Assembly: GCA_964472095.1 (NCBI GenBank)
Contig: CAYYIV010000005.1
Location: 62,001 to 126,000, forward strand
Direction: 5' to 3'
DNA: 64,000 nucleotides
DNA from: Pelagibius sp964472095
GTDB lineage: Bacteria > Pseudomonadota > Alphaproteobacteria > Kiloniellales > Kiloniellaceae
The notes under the pieces: generated by a model
Database searches by the model: none
Told to the model about the DNA's origin: nothing
What the model saw: the letters and a program-made list of their open reading frames with translations, nothing else
Program-made: the position numbers and the translations under genes
Part shown: piece after piece, positions 8,222 through 17,152 of the stretch
How the letters are laid out: each line of letters opens with the position of its first letter
Position numbering within the stretch: position 1 is the first letter of the stretch

Positions 8222-9171
8222 TTGCGCACCGCCCCGAAAGTGATGCCGCGCAGCAGCTGGTCGCGCAACAGCACGGTGAAGATCACCACCGGCAGCAGGA
8301 ACAGCGTGGTGCCGGCGGCCACCGCCGGCCAGTCGAGCCCGCCCTCGCCGATGATGATGGGGATGAAGGGCGGTGCCGTCTGCGCCTGGCCGCTGGTCAG
8401 CAACAAAGCGAAGGCATACTCGTTCCAGGAAAAGATCAGGCAGAAGATGGCGGTCGCCGCGATGCCGGCGCGCATCTGCGGCAGCACCACCTTCACGAAG
8501 GCCTGCAGGCGGGTGTAGCCGTCGACCACCGCAGCCTCCTCGTACTCGCGCGGAATTTCGTCGACGAAGCCCTTCAGCAGCCAGACCGACAGCGAGAGGT
8601 TCACAGCGGTGTAGAGCAGGATGATGCCGAGCGCGGTGTCAGAGAGTCCGAGCTCGCGATACATCAGGAAGATCGGAATCGCGACGGCGATCGGCGGCAT
8701 CATGCGAGTCGAGAGGATGAAGAACAGCAGGTCGTCCTTCAAGGGGATCTTGAAGCGCGAAAAGGCATAGGCCGCCAGGGTGCCGAGGAAAACCGCCAGG
8801 AAGGTGGAGCCGAAGCCGATGACGACCGAGTTCCAATAGCGCCCGACGAAGCGCGACGGCCCGGAAATCACCATGTTGCGCTCACGCACCAGCTCGTCGT
8901 ACCAGGTCTGCGGCGGGCCCAGGCTCTCGATGTACTGGGGTGTTTGGCGCGTGCGGCTGGTGAAGAGGTTCACATAGCCCTCCAGCGACGGCTCGAAGAG
9001 CACCTTCGGCGGATAGGCGATGGAGTCCGGCGGCGACTTGAAGCCGGTCAGTACGATCCAGACCAGCGGGATGAGGCAGACCAGGGCGTAGCCGACCACC
9101 AGCAAGCCGGCGATCCACTTCGTGCGGTTGCCCGCATCGCTCACCGAGAAGGCCTTGCGGGTGGCGCTCAT
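8218..9171 (-). CDS. Sugar/polyol ABC permease, MalG type
   Basis: 317 residues from ATG 9171; a longer frame upstream is a shadow of the first permease. Six membrane spans are expected. The EAA loop that contacts the ATPase is clear (EYEEAAVVDGYTRLQAFVKVVLPQ), and the C-terminus LLRGITFGAVRK is typical of MalG-like subunits. The stop and start codons of its neighbours overlap (ATGA on both sides). It forms the channel with the upstream permease. Confidence 0.93.
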   Translation of the reverse strand: MSATRKAFSVSDAGNRTKWIAGLLVVGYALVCLIPLVWIVLTGFKSPPDSIAYPPKVLFEPSLEGYVNLFTSRTRQTPQYIESLGPPQTWYDELVRERNMVISGPSRFVGRYWNSVVIGFGSTFLAVFLGTLAAYAFSRFKIPLKDDLLFFILSTRMMPPIAVAIPIFLMYRELGLSDTALGIILLYTAVNLSLSVWLLKGFVDEIPREYEEAAVVDGYTRLQAFVKVVLPQMRAGIAATAIFCLIFSWNEYAFALLLTSGQAQTAPPFIPIIIGEGGLDWPAVAAGTTLFLLPVVIFTVLLRDQLLRGITFGAVRK

Positions 9172-10118
9172 GACTTCACCTTGTTGAGCGCCTTGACGTA
9201 GATGTTGCCGAGGCCGAAGACGGTGACGAAGAGAATGATGGCGAAGGCCGAGGAGTAGCCGGTGCGCCACTTCTCGAAGGCCTCGCGCTTCAGGTTGATG
9301 GAGGCGAGCTCCGTCGTCGAGCCCGGACCGCCCGAGGTCAGTTCCACCACCATGTCGAACATCTTGAAGTTCTCGATGCCGCGGAACAGCACCGCCAGCA
9401 TGAGGAAGGGCAGCACACGCGGCAGGGTAATGTACCAGAACTTCTGCAGGGCGTTGGCACGGTCGACCTCCGCCGCCTCGTAGAGATAGGCGGGGATGGA
9501 GCGCAGACCGGCGAGGCAGAGCAGCATGATGTAGGGCGTCCACATCCAGGTGTCGACGATGATGATCGCCCACGGCGCCAACTGGACAGAACCGATCATG
9601 TTGAGCGGACCGACATCGACGAAGAGATTGACGATGTAGCTGAAGATTCCGGTCTGTGGCTGGTAGAGATAGGTCCAGAAGGTGCCGACCACGGCAGGCG
9701 AGAGCATCATGGGGATCAGGATCACCGTCGTCCAGAAGCTGGCGCCCCTGAAATTGCGGTTGATGAGCAGCGCGAGGCCGAGGCCGAGCAGCACCTGGAT
9801 CGCCATGGTCCAGAAGACGAAGTGTGCCGTCGCCTGCATGTAGCCCCAGACGTCCGCACTGCCGAGAATGCGCTCGTAGTTGCGGGTGCCGATCCACTGC
9901 ACCTCGCGGCCCGGCTGGTTGGCACGGTAGCTGGTGAAGGACAGGTAGACGGTCCACAGAAGCGGGAAGATGTTGATCGCCAGCAGCAGCAGGAGCGTCG
10001 GCGACACGAAGAGCCAGGCGATGGCGCCGTCGGAGAGGCCCGAGACCCGTCGGGCGACCCCGCGGGGTGTCGCTTTCGCGGCGCGCTCCGCAGCGCGTTC
10101 GATGGTTTCGGTAGACAT
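9168..10118 (-). CDS. Sugar/polyol ABC permease, MalF type
   Basis: 316 residues. It has a cytoplasmic N-terminus of about 35 residues, then six hydrophobic segments. The EAA motif is visible (LYEAAEVDRANALQKFWYITLP). It lies 120 bases downstream of the binding-protein gene, after a strong hairpin, and overlaps the second permease by four bases. It belongs to the CUT1 family, which moves di- and oligosaccharides, polyols and glycerol derivatives. Confidence 0.93.
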   Translation of the reverse strand: MSTETIERAAERAAKATPRGVARRVSGLSDGAIAWLFVSPTLLLLLAINIFPLLWTVYLSFTSYRANQPGREVQWIGTRNYERILGSADVWGYMQATAHFVFWTMAIQVLLGLGLALLINRNFRGASFWTTVILIPMMLSPAVVGTFWTYLYQPQTGIFSYIVNLFVDVGPLNMIGSVQLAPWAIIIVDTWMWTPYIMLLCLAGLRSIPAYLYEAAEVDRANALQKFWYITLPRVLPFLMLAVLFRGIENFKMFDMVVELTSGGPGSTTELASINLKREAFEKWRTGYSSAFAIILFVTVFGLGNIYVKALNKVKS

Positions 10119-10190
10119 GCCTGTCCCGTGTCCTGGACCTAGAGTGCCGAACCGCGTTACGCGCGGAGGGGCGGAAACTCTCGGAAAATC

Positions 10191-10219
10191 GGCGCGCCCG
10201 CCCGAACGACGGGCGCGCC
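10191..10219. terminator. Intercistronic hairpin after the binding-protein gene
   Basis: A perfect 10-bp GC stem (GGCGCGCCCG paired with CGGGCGCGCC) with a 9-base loop lies between the binding-protein stop and the first permease. On the minus strand it is followed only by GATTTTCC, so it is at most a partial terminator. Such hairpins commonly stabilise the binding-protein message and give it excess expression. Confidence 0.55.
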
Positions 10220-10238
10220 AGTTTCGGGTAGGATAGCG

Positions 10239-11558
10239 CTAAATCTTGCCGTCATCCTCAAAGGTCTCGGTCCAGTCCTCGATCAGCAGATCGAGGGCTT
10301 CCTGGGCGCTTCCCTGGTCGGCGACGACGTAATCGTGGACACGCTTCTGCATGGCGAGCAGCAGCTCGGCGTAGGTCGGCTCCTGCCAGAAGTCCTTCAC
10401 CGAGCCCATGGCCTTGAGGAACTCGCCGGCGAAGGGTGTGGAGGTCGCGAAGTCGGGCGCCCCCGCGACGTCCTTGTGGCAGGAATAGCCGCCGAGCTGC
10501 CACCACTTGGCCTGAACGCTCGGCTGGGCGAACCACTTGATGTACTGCAGCGCCTCGTCCTGCTTGTCGGAGTAGGCCACCACGGAGATGCCCTGGCCGC
10601 CCAGGGTCGACCCCTCGACCAGCTGCGGCGGGTTGGCGAAGAAGCCGGAAACGTCTCCGCCCACCACCTCGTCCTTGGCGATGCCGGGGAAGAAGGCGAA
10701 CCAGTTCATCTGCATGGCGACCTGGCCCGACTTGTAGGCGTCGAGGTTGGCTGTCATGTAGGCGTCGGAGTGGCCCGGCGGCGTGCAGCACTCGTAGAAC
10801 TTCTTGTAGAACTCCAGTGCCTCGGCCGCGGCGGACGAGTTCACGGCACCCGCCATGTCATAGCTGCCGGCGGCGTTCTCGTACTCGAAGCCCCAGGCGT
10901 AGAGCGCCGCGGTAACACCCATGGTGATGCCTTCCGATCCACGTTCGGTGTAGATCGCGGCGCCGTAGACCTTCTTACCGTCGATCTCGCGGCCCTGGAA
11001 GAACTCGGCGATCTCCACCAGCTCGGTCCAGTTCTTCGGCTGCGCCAGGTCGCGGCCATGCTGCGCCTTGAAGGCGGCCTGGAGCTCCGGGCGCGCGAAC
11101 CAGTCCTTGCGGTAGACCCAGCCCAGCGCGTCGCCCATGGCCGGCAAGGCGTAGTAGTTGGGCGACCCCTTCGGCCAGGTGGAATAGGCATCCACCGTAG
11201 CCGGCAGGAAGTCATCCATCGAGATGCCTTCCTTGTCGAAGAAGTCGTTCAGCTTCACGTAGTGGCCGTAGGTGGCGCCGCCACCGATCCACTGGCTGTC
11301 CCCGATCATCACGTCGCAGAGCTTGCCGCCGGAATTCAGCTCGTTGAGCATGCGGTCGGCGAAATTCGTCCAGGGAACGAACTCGAAATTCATCTTGATG
11401 CCGCTCTCGGCGGTGAAGTCCCTCGACAACTCGACCAGGGCATTGGCCGGGTCCCACGCGGCCCAGCACAGGGTGATCTCTTTTTGCTGGGCCTCGGCGC
11501 CGGTGACGACACCGGCCACCATCACGGCGGCCGCGGCGCAAGTCTTCAAAACTCGCAT
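10239..11558 (-). CDS. ABC substrate-binding protein (CUT1), first gene of the Dha operon
   Basis: 439 residues with a Sec signal peptide (basic MRVLK, hydrophobic AAAAVMVAGVV, cleavage near AEAQ). The mature protein is a type-1 extracellular solute-binding protein: CWAAWDPANALVELSRDF near the start, DVMIGDSQWIG and PNYYALPAMGDALGWVYR. A purine-rich ribosome site (AGGGAGGAAG) precedes ATG 11558. Its fixed place before two permeases, two ATPases and the Dha kinase suggests capture of dihydroxyacetone, glycerol or a polyol. Sequence alone does not fix the ligand. Confidence 0.9.
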   Translation of the reverse strand: MRVLKTCAAAAVMVAGVVTGAEAQQKEITLCWAAWDPANALVELSRDFTAESGIKMNFEFVPWTNFADRMLNELNSGGKLCDVMIGDSQWIGGGATYGHYVKLNDFFDKEGISMDDFLPATVDAYSTWPKGSPNYYALPAMGDALGWVYRKDWFARPELQAAFKAQHGRDLAQPKNWTELVEIAEFFQGREIDGKKVYGAAIYTERGSEGITMGVTAALYAWGFEYENAAGSYDMAGAVNSSAAAEALEFYKKFYECCTPPGHSDAYMTANLDAYKSGQVAMQMNWFAFFPGIAKDEVVGGDVSGFFANPPQLVEGSTLGGQGISVVAYSDKQDEALQYIKWFAQPSVQAKWWQLGGYSCHKDVAGAPDFATSTPFAGEFLKAMGSVKDFWQEPTYAELLLAMQKRVHDYVVADQGSAQEALDLLIEDWTETFEDDGKI

Positions 11559-11672
11559 TTCTTCCTCCCTAAGAGTCGCAAGGCCCGAGCGCGTTCTGTT
11601 GCGGATTGTCCACGGGCCGGAGTCACCGGCGGCTCGAAGTCAGGGCATTGAACTTCCCACCGGATAAACACA

Positions 11673-11810
11673 ACTAAACTGCTTCACTAAACTCTGTCAA
11701 ACAGGAAATGTGCGAATTTCCTTTGTGCAGCGCAGCAAAATTACCAGAATCACCGGAAGATCGGTGTTCTGTTACGTTTTATAGTCCGCAACGGAGAGCG
11801 AGTTTAGTGA
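11673..11810. promoter_or_regulatory. Upstream region of the ABC-Dha operon with repeated ACTAAACT boxes
   Basis: ACTAAACT occurs at 11673-11680 and 11686-11693 (13-base spacing), and its inverted copy lies at 11801-11808. The longer unit TCACTAAACTC (11684-11694) recurs as an exact 11-base inverse at 11800-11810. The boxes bracket the stretch upstream of the operon's first ATG (11558) and suggest a looping or cooperative repressor. No regulator can be assigned. Confidence 0.45.
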
Positions 11811-11830
11811 TCCGCCGGCCGGCGCCAGCG

Positions 11831-12442
11831 TCAGCCGCCGACGACGATGCGAGCCTGGAAGGCCGGGCGGGCGGCGCAGCGCCGATACCAGGCGGCGACC
11901 GCCGGCCAGGCGTCGAGGTCGCGGCCGAGGAAGATCCAGCGGCTGAGCGAGACGGCGGGGGGAATGTCACCGATACTGAAGGCGCCGCCGATGTAGTCGC
12001 GGCCCTTCAGCAGGCCTTCAAGGATGGCGAGCGGCCCGTGCAGTTGGTCGAGCGCCTGCTGCACTTCGACCGAATCGCGCGGCCGGCCCTGGCGCTCGAC
12101 GGCCAGGAAGGGCACGCGCACCGGCGGCCACAGGGTGGTGATATTCCAGTCGAGCAGCATGTCGGTCCGCGCTGCATCGGCCGCATCGCCCGGGAAAAGG
12201 CCGGCAGCGGGATGCTGCCGCGCGTAGTGGCGCAGGATGGCGTGAGACTCCCAGAGCACCAGGTCGCCTTCGATCACCGTCGGTACTAGGCCGTTCGGGT
12301 TGAGGGCGCGGTAGTCCGCATCGTCGAGGCCACCGAAGCGGCCACCGCGGTCGACGCGTTCGAAGGCAAGGCCGATCTCGTCGAACAGCCAGAGCACCTT
12401 CTGGACGTTGGAGGAATTGGCTCTGCCGTGCACCACGATCAT
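11831..12442 (-). CDS. Glutathione S-transferase family protein
   Basis: 203 residues, the normal GST length. The thioredoxin-like N-domain starts MIVVHGRANSSNVQKVLW with a candidate catalytic Ser at 10 or 11, and the glutathione-binding cis-Pro/ES motif is present as LVPTVIEGDLVLWESHAI. The C-terminal helical domain contains FSIGDIPPA, the N-capping-box region. It follows the first MmgE/PrpD gene by 21 bases and so is probably the tail of that operon. Its role there (detoxification, isomerisation or dehalogenation) is not clear. Confidence 0.87.
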   Translation of the reverse strand: MIVVHGRANSSNVQKVLWLFDEIGLAFERVDRGGRFGGLDDADYRALNPNGLVPTVIEGDLVLWESHAILRHYARQHPAAGLFPGDAADAARTDMLLDWNITTLWPPVRVPFLAVERQGRPRDSVEVQQALDQLHGPLAILEGLLKGRDYIGGAFSIGDIPPAVSLSRWIFLGRDLDAWPAVAAWYRRCAARPAFQARIVVGG

Positions 12443-12463
12443 CGGCTATCTCCCGTCGTCGCG

Positions 12464-13933
12464 CTATCTGCGCCAGTCGAGTTGCGCCAGCAGCACCCCG
12501 GCATCGGGAAGGCTATCGCAGGACCAGATGCTGTCCAGCACTGCGTCGACGCGTGCTGCGTCCAACAGGCCGGCAGCGCAGTCGCGGAACTTGCCCTCGA
12601 CCTCGTCGTCGCTGAGCGGATTGTGCGGGCTGCCACGGTAGTTTTCGTCGGCCCAGCGCTCGAAGGTGCGGCCGTCGTTGGTCTCGACCACGACCCGGGA
12701 GCGGATGCGCTCCCAGCCCTTGTCCTCGATCTCCTGGTCGAAGGCCGTCTCCACCCGCTGCTGCATGGCCTGACATTCCGCCGAGGCGACGAAAGCATCG
12801 GTGAACTCCGCCTTGCCGCAGCGTCCGCGCAGGATGATGGCGGCGAGCAGGAAGGCGAAGGAGAACTTGCCCTCCAGCTCGGTCCTGGCGATGCGGTAGC
12901 GGATCGGTCCCAGCACGTTGCGCCCGGCGTGCAGGGTGACGCGCTCGATGTCGGCGGCGGCGATCCCCTCTTCGCGCAGCAGGAACAGCAGCGCATCCAT
13001 GCTCGGATGGGTGAGCACGCCGGAGGGATAGGGTTTGATGGAGATGCCCGGCGTCGCCATGGTGAAGGGAGCGCCGAAGCGTTCGCGCACCAGGGCGGGA
13101 TCGCCGCCCGGCCCGGCCACCGCCAGGTAGCCCCATTTGCCGTCGAGCGCCTCCTCGTTCGCCGTGAAGCCGCCACGCACCAGCAGCGCGGCGGTGACGC
13201 CGTTCTCCGCCGCACGGCCGACGTGCAGCGGCTTGGTCATGGTGCCGAAGCCGGCGCGGATACCGGCCGCCATCGAGGCCGCCACGCCCAGCGTGCGGGC
13301 AATACCGCCGGCATCGAGGCCCAAGAGCTTGGCCGCCGTGGTCGCCGCGGCGAAGGTGCCGATGGTGCCGGAGGTGTGGAAGCCGCGCATGTAGTGGTCC
13401 GGATTGATCGCCTCGGCGACCTTGCAGGCGACCTCGAAGCCGGCATTGAAGGCGGTGAGGAAGCGCCGCCCGTCGACCGGCCGGCCCTCCTCCGCCGCCA
13501 CCAGGTCGCCGACCGCCAGAGCCGCGGCCAGCGGCGGCACCGTCGGATGCATGAGCAGGCCATAGGGGCGGCCCGGTCCGTCCGCCAACTGGGTGTCGTC
13601 CCAGTCCATGGCATGGCCGGCCGTGCCGGCCCAGAGCGCGGCCCGGGTGGCCGGGACGCGGCGCGCCGCTGCACCCAGCAGGCGGCTCTGCCCGGCGCCG
13701 GCTTCCGCCGCGATGAAGGTGTCGAGCGCGGCCATGCCGGGCTGTTCGCTGCCGGCCAGCATGACGCCGAGGCCGTCGACCAGGCAGCGTTTGGAGAGCT
13801 GCAGGACCGCGGCGTCCAGATCGGCGAAGCTGAGCTCCGCGGCGAAGTGCGCCGCCGCGGCGGTGAGGCCGGACAGATCCTCGCCCGGTGCCGTTGCGTG
13901 AACATCCTGGCTCGCGGTTACCGCCGTCACCAT
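12464..13933 (-). CDS. MmgE/PrpD family protein 1
   Basis: 489 residues from ATG 13933 (MVTAVTAS). The family includes 2-methylcitrate dehydratase and cis-aconitate decarboxylase. Conserved segments are visible: MDWDDTQ, LLMHPTVPPLAAAL, GTMTKPLHVGRAAENGV and PYPSGVLTHPSMDAL, which together line the active site. It lies between the GntR regulator and the GST, on the same strand. It probably hydrates/dehydrates, decarboxylates or epimerises a tri- or dicarboxylate. It is one of three paralogues within 10 kb, so the exact substrate cannot be assigned by homology. Confidence 0.88.
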   Translation of the reverse strand: MVTAVTASQDVHATAPGEDLSGLTAAAAHFAAELSFADLDAAVLQLSKRCLVDGLGVMLAGSEQPGMAALDTFIAAEAGAGQSRLLGAAARRVPATRAALWAGTAGHAMDWDDTQLADGPGRPYGLLMHPTVPPLAAALAVGDLVAAEEGRPVDGRRFLTAFNAGFEVACKVAEAINPDHYMRGFHTSGTIGTFAAATTAAKLLGLDAGGIARTLGVAASMAAGIRAGFGTMTKPLHVGRAAENGVTAALLVRGGFTANEEALDGKWGYLAVAGPGGDPALVRERFGAPFTMATPGISIKPYPSGVLTHPSMDALLFLLREEGIAAADIERVTLHAGRNVLGPIRYRIARTELEGKFSFAFLLAAIILRGRCGKAEFTDAFVASAECQAMQQRVETAFDQEIEDKGWERIRSRVVVETNDGRTFERWADENYRGSPHNPLSDDEVEGKFRDCAAGLLDAARVDAVLDSIWSCDSLPDAGVLLAQLDWRR

Positions 13934-14063
13934 GGTCAAGTCCTCCCTCTTGACGCGCACAGCCCCATGCACTCCGCAAAGACGGGCTGCCTGGCCGGGC
14001 ACGGATTCTCGGTTGATCGGGCCGCGCGCCGCCGCACGGCCCTTCCCGTGCGGCCGTAACGGA

Positions 14064-14765
14064 TCAGGCCGACTGAGGGGCCGTCGCCTCCAAGGCCGCC
14101 AGCAGGCGGGCCTTGGCGCGTTCCACGTGGCGCCAATGGGTGGCGTGGGCGCGCTCCACGTCTCCGGAGGCGAGCGCGTCCACCATCTCGCGATGCTCCC
14201 GGTTGGAGACCGCGAGGCCGCCGCCCTGCACCAGGCTCTTGGCGCGGAAGAGGTGCATCTTCTTCACGAAGCGCTGGTACTCGGCGATCAACGTGCGGTT
14301 GCCGCTCGAGTCCACGATGGTGCGGTGAAATTCCAGGTTGAGCGGATAGTAGCTCTCGAAGTCGCCGTTGCCGGCCGCAACTTCCATCGCTTCCAGTTGG
14401 CCGTTCAGCTTGGCCAGCAATTCGTCGTTCATGCGTTGCGCCACCAGCCGCCCGGCCAGCCCGAAGAGCGCCGCCCGCACGTCGTAGACCTCCAGCGCTT
14501 CCTCGACGCTCAGCAGGCGCACGAAGACGCCGCGGTTGCGGATCACCTCGACGAAGCCCTTGGCCTCCAGGCTGCGCGTCGCCTCCCGCAGCGGCCCCCT
14601 GCTGGTGCCGAAGCGCGAGGCCAGCTGGATCTCGTTGAGGCGCTCGCCGGGCGCCAGTTCGCCTTCCACGATCAAGCGTTCGATCTGCTTTTCGAGGGCA
14701 TTGGTCAGCGACACAGTTCTGACGATGGTGAGGTCGTCGTGCGGCTGTGTCAGGGGATCGTCCAT
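14064..14765 (-). CDS. GntR/FCD-family transcriptional regulator 1
   Basis: 233 residues from ATG 14765; a GTG at 14774 is possible. The N-terminal winged helix shows EKQIERLIVEGELAPGERLNEIQLASRFGTSRGPLREATRSLEAKGFV. The FCD ligand domain follows, with metal-binding residues suggested by FHRTIVDSSGN and HREMVDAL. FCD proteins sense small organic acids. A TTGT-NN-ACA type palindrome sits 28 bases upstream of its ATG, and similar sites precede other units of the island, so it is the probable local repressor and is likely autoregulated. Confidence 0.9.
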   Translation of the reverse strand: MDDPLTQPHDDLTIVRTVSLTNALEKQIERLIVEGELAPGERLNEIQLASRFGTSRGPLREATRSLEAKGFVEVIRNRGVFVRLLSVEEALEVYDVRAALFGLAGRLVAQRMNDELLAKLNGQLEAMEVAAGNGDFESYYPLNLEFHRTIVDSSGNRTLIAEYQRFVKKMHLFRAKSLVQGGGLAVSNREHREMVDALASGDVERAHATHWRHVERAKARLLAALEATAPQSA

Positions 14766-14792
14766 TGGGATCACGCGCTGTCTGTTTGAAAA

Positions 14793-14802
14793 CTGTAGAC
14801 AA
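14793..14802. promoter_or_regulatory. TTGT-NN-ACA type operator before gntR1
   Basis: CTGTAGACAA, i.e. TTGT-CT-ACAG on the strand of the gene, 28 bases before the regulator's ATG. It matches the sites at 22056, 22237 and 28111 in half-site and spacing. Candidate autoregulatory operator. Confidence 0.5.
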
Positions 14803-14918
14803 TTTTATCAGCCCGCTGCGCTTAGGCAAAGCAATACTCGGTACTGAATATTCCCAGGGATACAGCGGCACCGGCCCCGAGATCGCCGGATTTCCGCCAC
14901 CCTTGCCCCATCGCGCCG

Positions 14919-15983
14919 TCACGTCCCCAGCGCGGCGAGGACAGCCCTGGTCACATCTGCGCTACCGGCCTGGCCGCCGAGGTCGGGGGTGCGCGGCCCG
15001 TTTTCCGTCACTTTCCCGATCGCTGTCATGAGGCGCGCGGCGGCGGCAGCCTCACCCAGGTGCTCGAGCATCATGGCGCCGGTCCAGAAAGCGCCAATCG
15101 GGTTGGCCACCCCCTTGCCGACGATATCAAAGGCCGAGCCGTGGATCGGCTCGAACATTGAGGGCACGTCGCTGGCCGGGTTGATGTTGGCGGTAGCACC
15201 GTTGCCGAGGCTGCCGGTCAGCGCCGAGGCGAGATCGGAGAGGATGTCGGCATGCAGGTTGGTGGCCACCACGGTGTCGATGACTTCCGGCCGGGTCACC
15301 ATAAGGGCGGCCATGGCGTCGACCAGCTTGAAGTCGACGTCGAGGTCCGGAAAATCCGCCAGCACGTCACGGCAGACCGCGTCCCAGAACACCATGCCGT
15401 GGCGCTGGGCGTTCGACTTGGTGACGACGGTAAGGCGCTTGCGCGGGCGGCCCATGGCCACCTCGCAGGCGAAACGGCAGATCCGCTCGACGCCATTGCG
15501 GGTGAACACCGAGACGTCGATGCCGGTCTCCAGTGGCAAGCCACTGTGTACCCGGCCGCCGACGCCGGCGTACTCGCCTTCCGAGTTTTCGCGGACGATG
15601 ACCCAGTCGATGGCCCTGCCGAGTTCCGGGCGCAGCGGCCCCTGCATGCCGGGCATCAGACGCGTCGGCCGCACGTTGGCATACTGGTCGAGGCCCTGGC
15701 AGATAGCGAGGCGCAGCTCCCAGAGAGTGATATGGTCGGGGATCTTGGGGTCGCCGACAGCACCGAAGTAGATGGCATCGAAGCCGCGCAGGACGTCGAC
15801 GCCGTCATCCGGCATCATGCGACCGACCTTGCGATAGCGCTCGGAGCCCCAGTCGAAGCTCTCGGTCTCGAAGCCGAAGCCGCCGTCGAGCCTTGCCGTG
15901 GCCTGCAGCACAACGAGGCCCGCCGCGATCACTTCCGGCCCGATGCCGTCACCCGGGACGGCGGCGATCCTATGCTTGCGCAT
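14919..15983 (-). CDS. Tartrate/D-malate dehydrogenase-like beta-decarboxylating dehydrogenase
   Basis: 354 residues, the usual length of TtuC/DmlA proteins. It opens with the NAD-site motif IAAVPGDGIGPEVI. The segment FGAVGDPKIPDHITLWELRL and DQYANVRPTRL matches the tartrate-dehydrogenase branch rather than LeuB. Metal and substrate residues appear in VIVRENSEGEY, and the family signature NLHADILSDLASAL is followed by FEPIHGSAFDI. The reaction is NAD-dependent oxidation and decarboxylation of a 2-hydroxyacid (tartrate, D-malate). It overlaps the end of the related dehydrogenase gene upstream by 14 bases. Confidence 0.88.
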   Translation of the reverse strand: MRKHRIAAVPGDGIGPEVIAAGLVVLQATARLDGGFGFETESFDWGSERYRKVGRMMPDDGVDVLRGFDAIYFGAVGDPKIPDHITLWELRLAICQGLDQYANVRPTRLMPGMQGPLRPELGRAIDWVIVRENSEGEYAGVGGRVHSGLPLETGIDVSVFTRNGVERICRFACEVAMGRPRKRLTVVTKSNAQRHGMVFWDAVCRDVLADFPDLDVDFKLVDAMAALMVTRPEVIDTVVATNLHADILSDLASALTGSLGNGATANINPASDVPSMFEPIHGSAFDIVGKGVANPIGAFWTGAMMLEHLGEAAAAARLMTAIGKVTENGPRTPDLGGQAGSADVTRAVLAALGT

Positions 15984-17091
15984 GTACTCTCTTTCCGGAT
16001 TCGGCCCCGAGCGCGCTCAGGATGCCTTGGGTCATGCCTTCGAGGTCAGCCGTGCCGGCGATGTCGCGCGTGCGCGTCGCCGGGTCGGCCAGCGCCCGGT
16101 CCATCGCGCCGCGCATGGCTGCGGCCGCCGCCACCGCCGCCGAAATGCCCTGGGCGCGGCCGAGCCAATCCAGCAACATGCGGGTCGACTCGATCATGGC
16201 ATAGGGATTGGCGATGCCCTTGCCGGCGATGTCCGGCGCCGAGCCGTGGGTCGCCTGCGCCATGGCCAGCGAACCGCGGCCGATGCAAAGGCCCGGCGCC
16301 ATGCCGAGGCCGCCGACCAGGCCCGCCGCCTCGTCGGTCAGGATGTCGCCGAACATGTTCGTGGTCACGACGGTGTCGAAGTTCTGCGGCTCACGCACCA
16401 GCTTCATGGCGAAGGTGTCGACGATGCACTCGTCGACAGTCACATCGGGATAGTCCTGCGCCACCTCGTAGCAGGAGTCGACGAACATGCCGCAGCCCAG
16501 CTTGAAGACAGTGTTCTTGTGCACCAGTGTCAGGCGCTTTTTCCGGGCCCGGGCGAGTTCGAGGGCGGCGCGCGCGACCTTGCGGCTGCCTTCCCTGGTG
16601 ATCACCCGCACCGAGATGGTGACGTCCTCGGTCGGGCGGAACTCGCCGGAGCCCATGACCACGTTGCGGTCGGGTTGGAAGCCCTCGTTGTTCTCACGCA
16701 CGATGACCAGGTCGACATCATCGTGCAGGCAGCCGATGCCCGGATAGGAGCGGGTCGGGCGGATGTTGGCGAAGAGGTCGAAGTGCTTGCGCAGGATCGG
16801 ATGCGGATTGATCGCCTCCGGCACCTTGGGATAGTCGCGATGGCCGATCGGTCCGAGGATCCAGCCGTCGAGACTGGCCAGGATGTCCAGCGTACCCTCG
16901 GGCATGGTGTGGCCGTGGGTGTCGAGGGCGCGCCGACCGATCGGCACCGGGGTCCAGTCGATGCCGAGGCCGGTCTGTGCCGCCGCGGCCTCGGCGATGC
17001 GCACTGCGGCCGGCACGATCTCGTGGCCGATGTCGTCGCCCTCGAGCACGCCCAAGCGGAGACTTTTGGGGCGCAGGCGGTTGGCTGTCAT
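15970..17091 (-). CDS. Isocitrate/isopropylmalate dehydrogenase family protein
   Basis: 373 residues from ATG 17091. It has the family's N-terminal site (LGVLEGDDIGHEIVP), DLFANIRPTRSYPGIG, the catalytic VIVRENNEGFQ, and TTNMFGDILTDEAAGL with THGSAPDIAGKGIANP near the C-terminus. The sequence is distinct from its neighbour, suggesting a different substrate such as a homoisocitrate-, methylisocitrate- or isopropylmalate-like acid. It sits between the second MmgE/PrpD gene (61-base gap) and the tartrate-type dehydrogenase (14-base overlap). The pairing suggests dehydratase/hydratase followed by oxidative decarboxylation. Confidence 0.86.
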   Translation of the reverse strand: MTANRLRPKSLRLGVLEGDDIGHEIVPAAVRIAEAAAAQTGLGIDWTPVPIGRRALDTHGHTMPEGTLDILASLDGWILGPIGHRDYPKVPEAINPHPILRKHFDLFANIRPTRSYPGIGCLHDDVDLVIVRENNEGFQPDRNVVMGSGEFRPTEDVTISVRVITREGSRKVARAALELARARKKRLTLVHKNTVFKLGCGMFVDSCYEVAQDYPDVTVDECIVDTFAMKLVREPQNFDTVVTTNMFGDILTDEAAGLVGGLGMAPGLCIGRGSLAMAQATHGSAPDIAGKGIANPYAMIESTRMLLDWLGRAQGISAAVAAAAAMRGAMDRALADPATRTRDIAGTADLEGMTQGILSALGAESGKRVHAQA

Positions 17092-17152
17092 GGCAATTCC
17101 TCGTCTGCTGACACTGATTATTGACGCTAAAGAGTATGGCGCTTGCAGCTGC

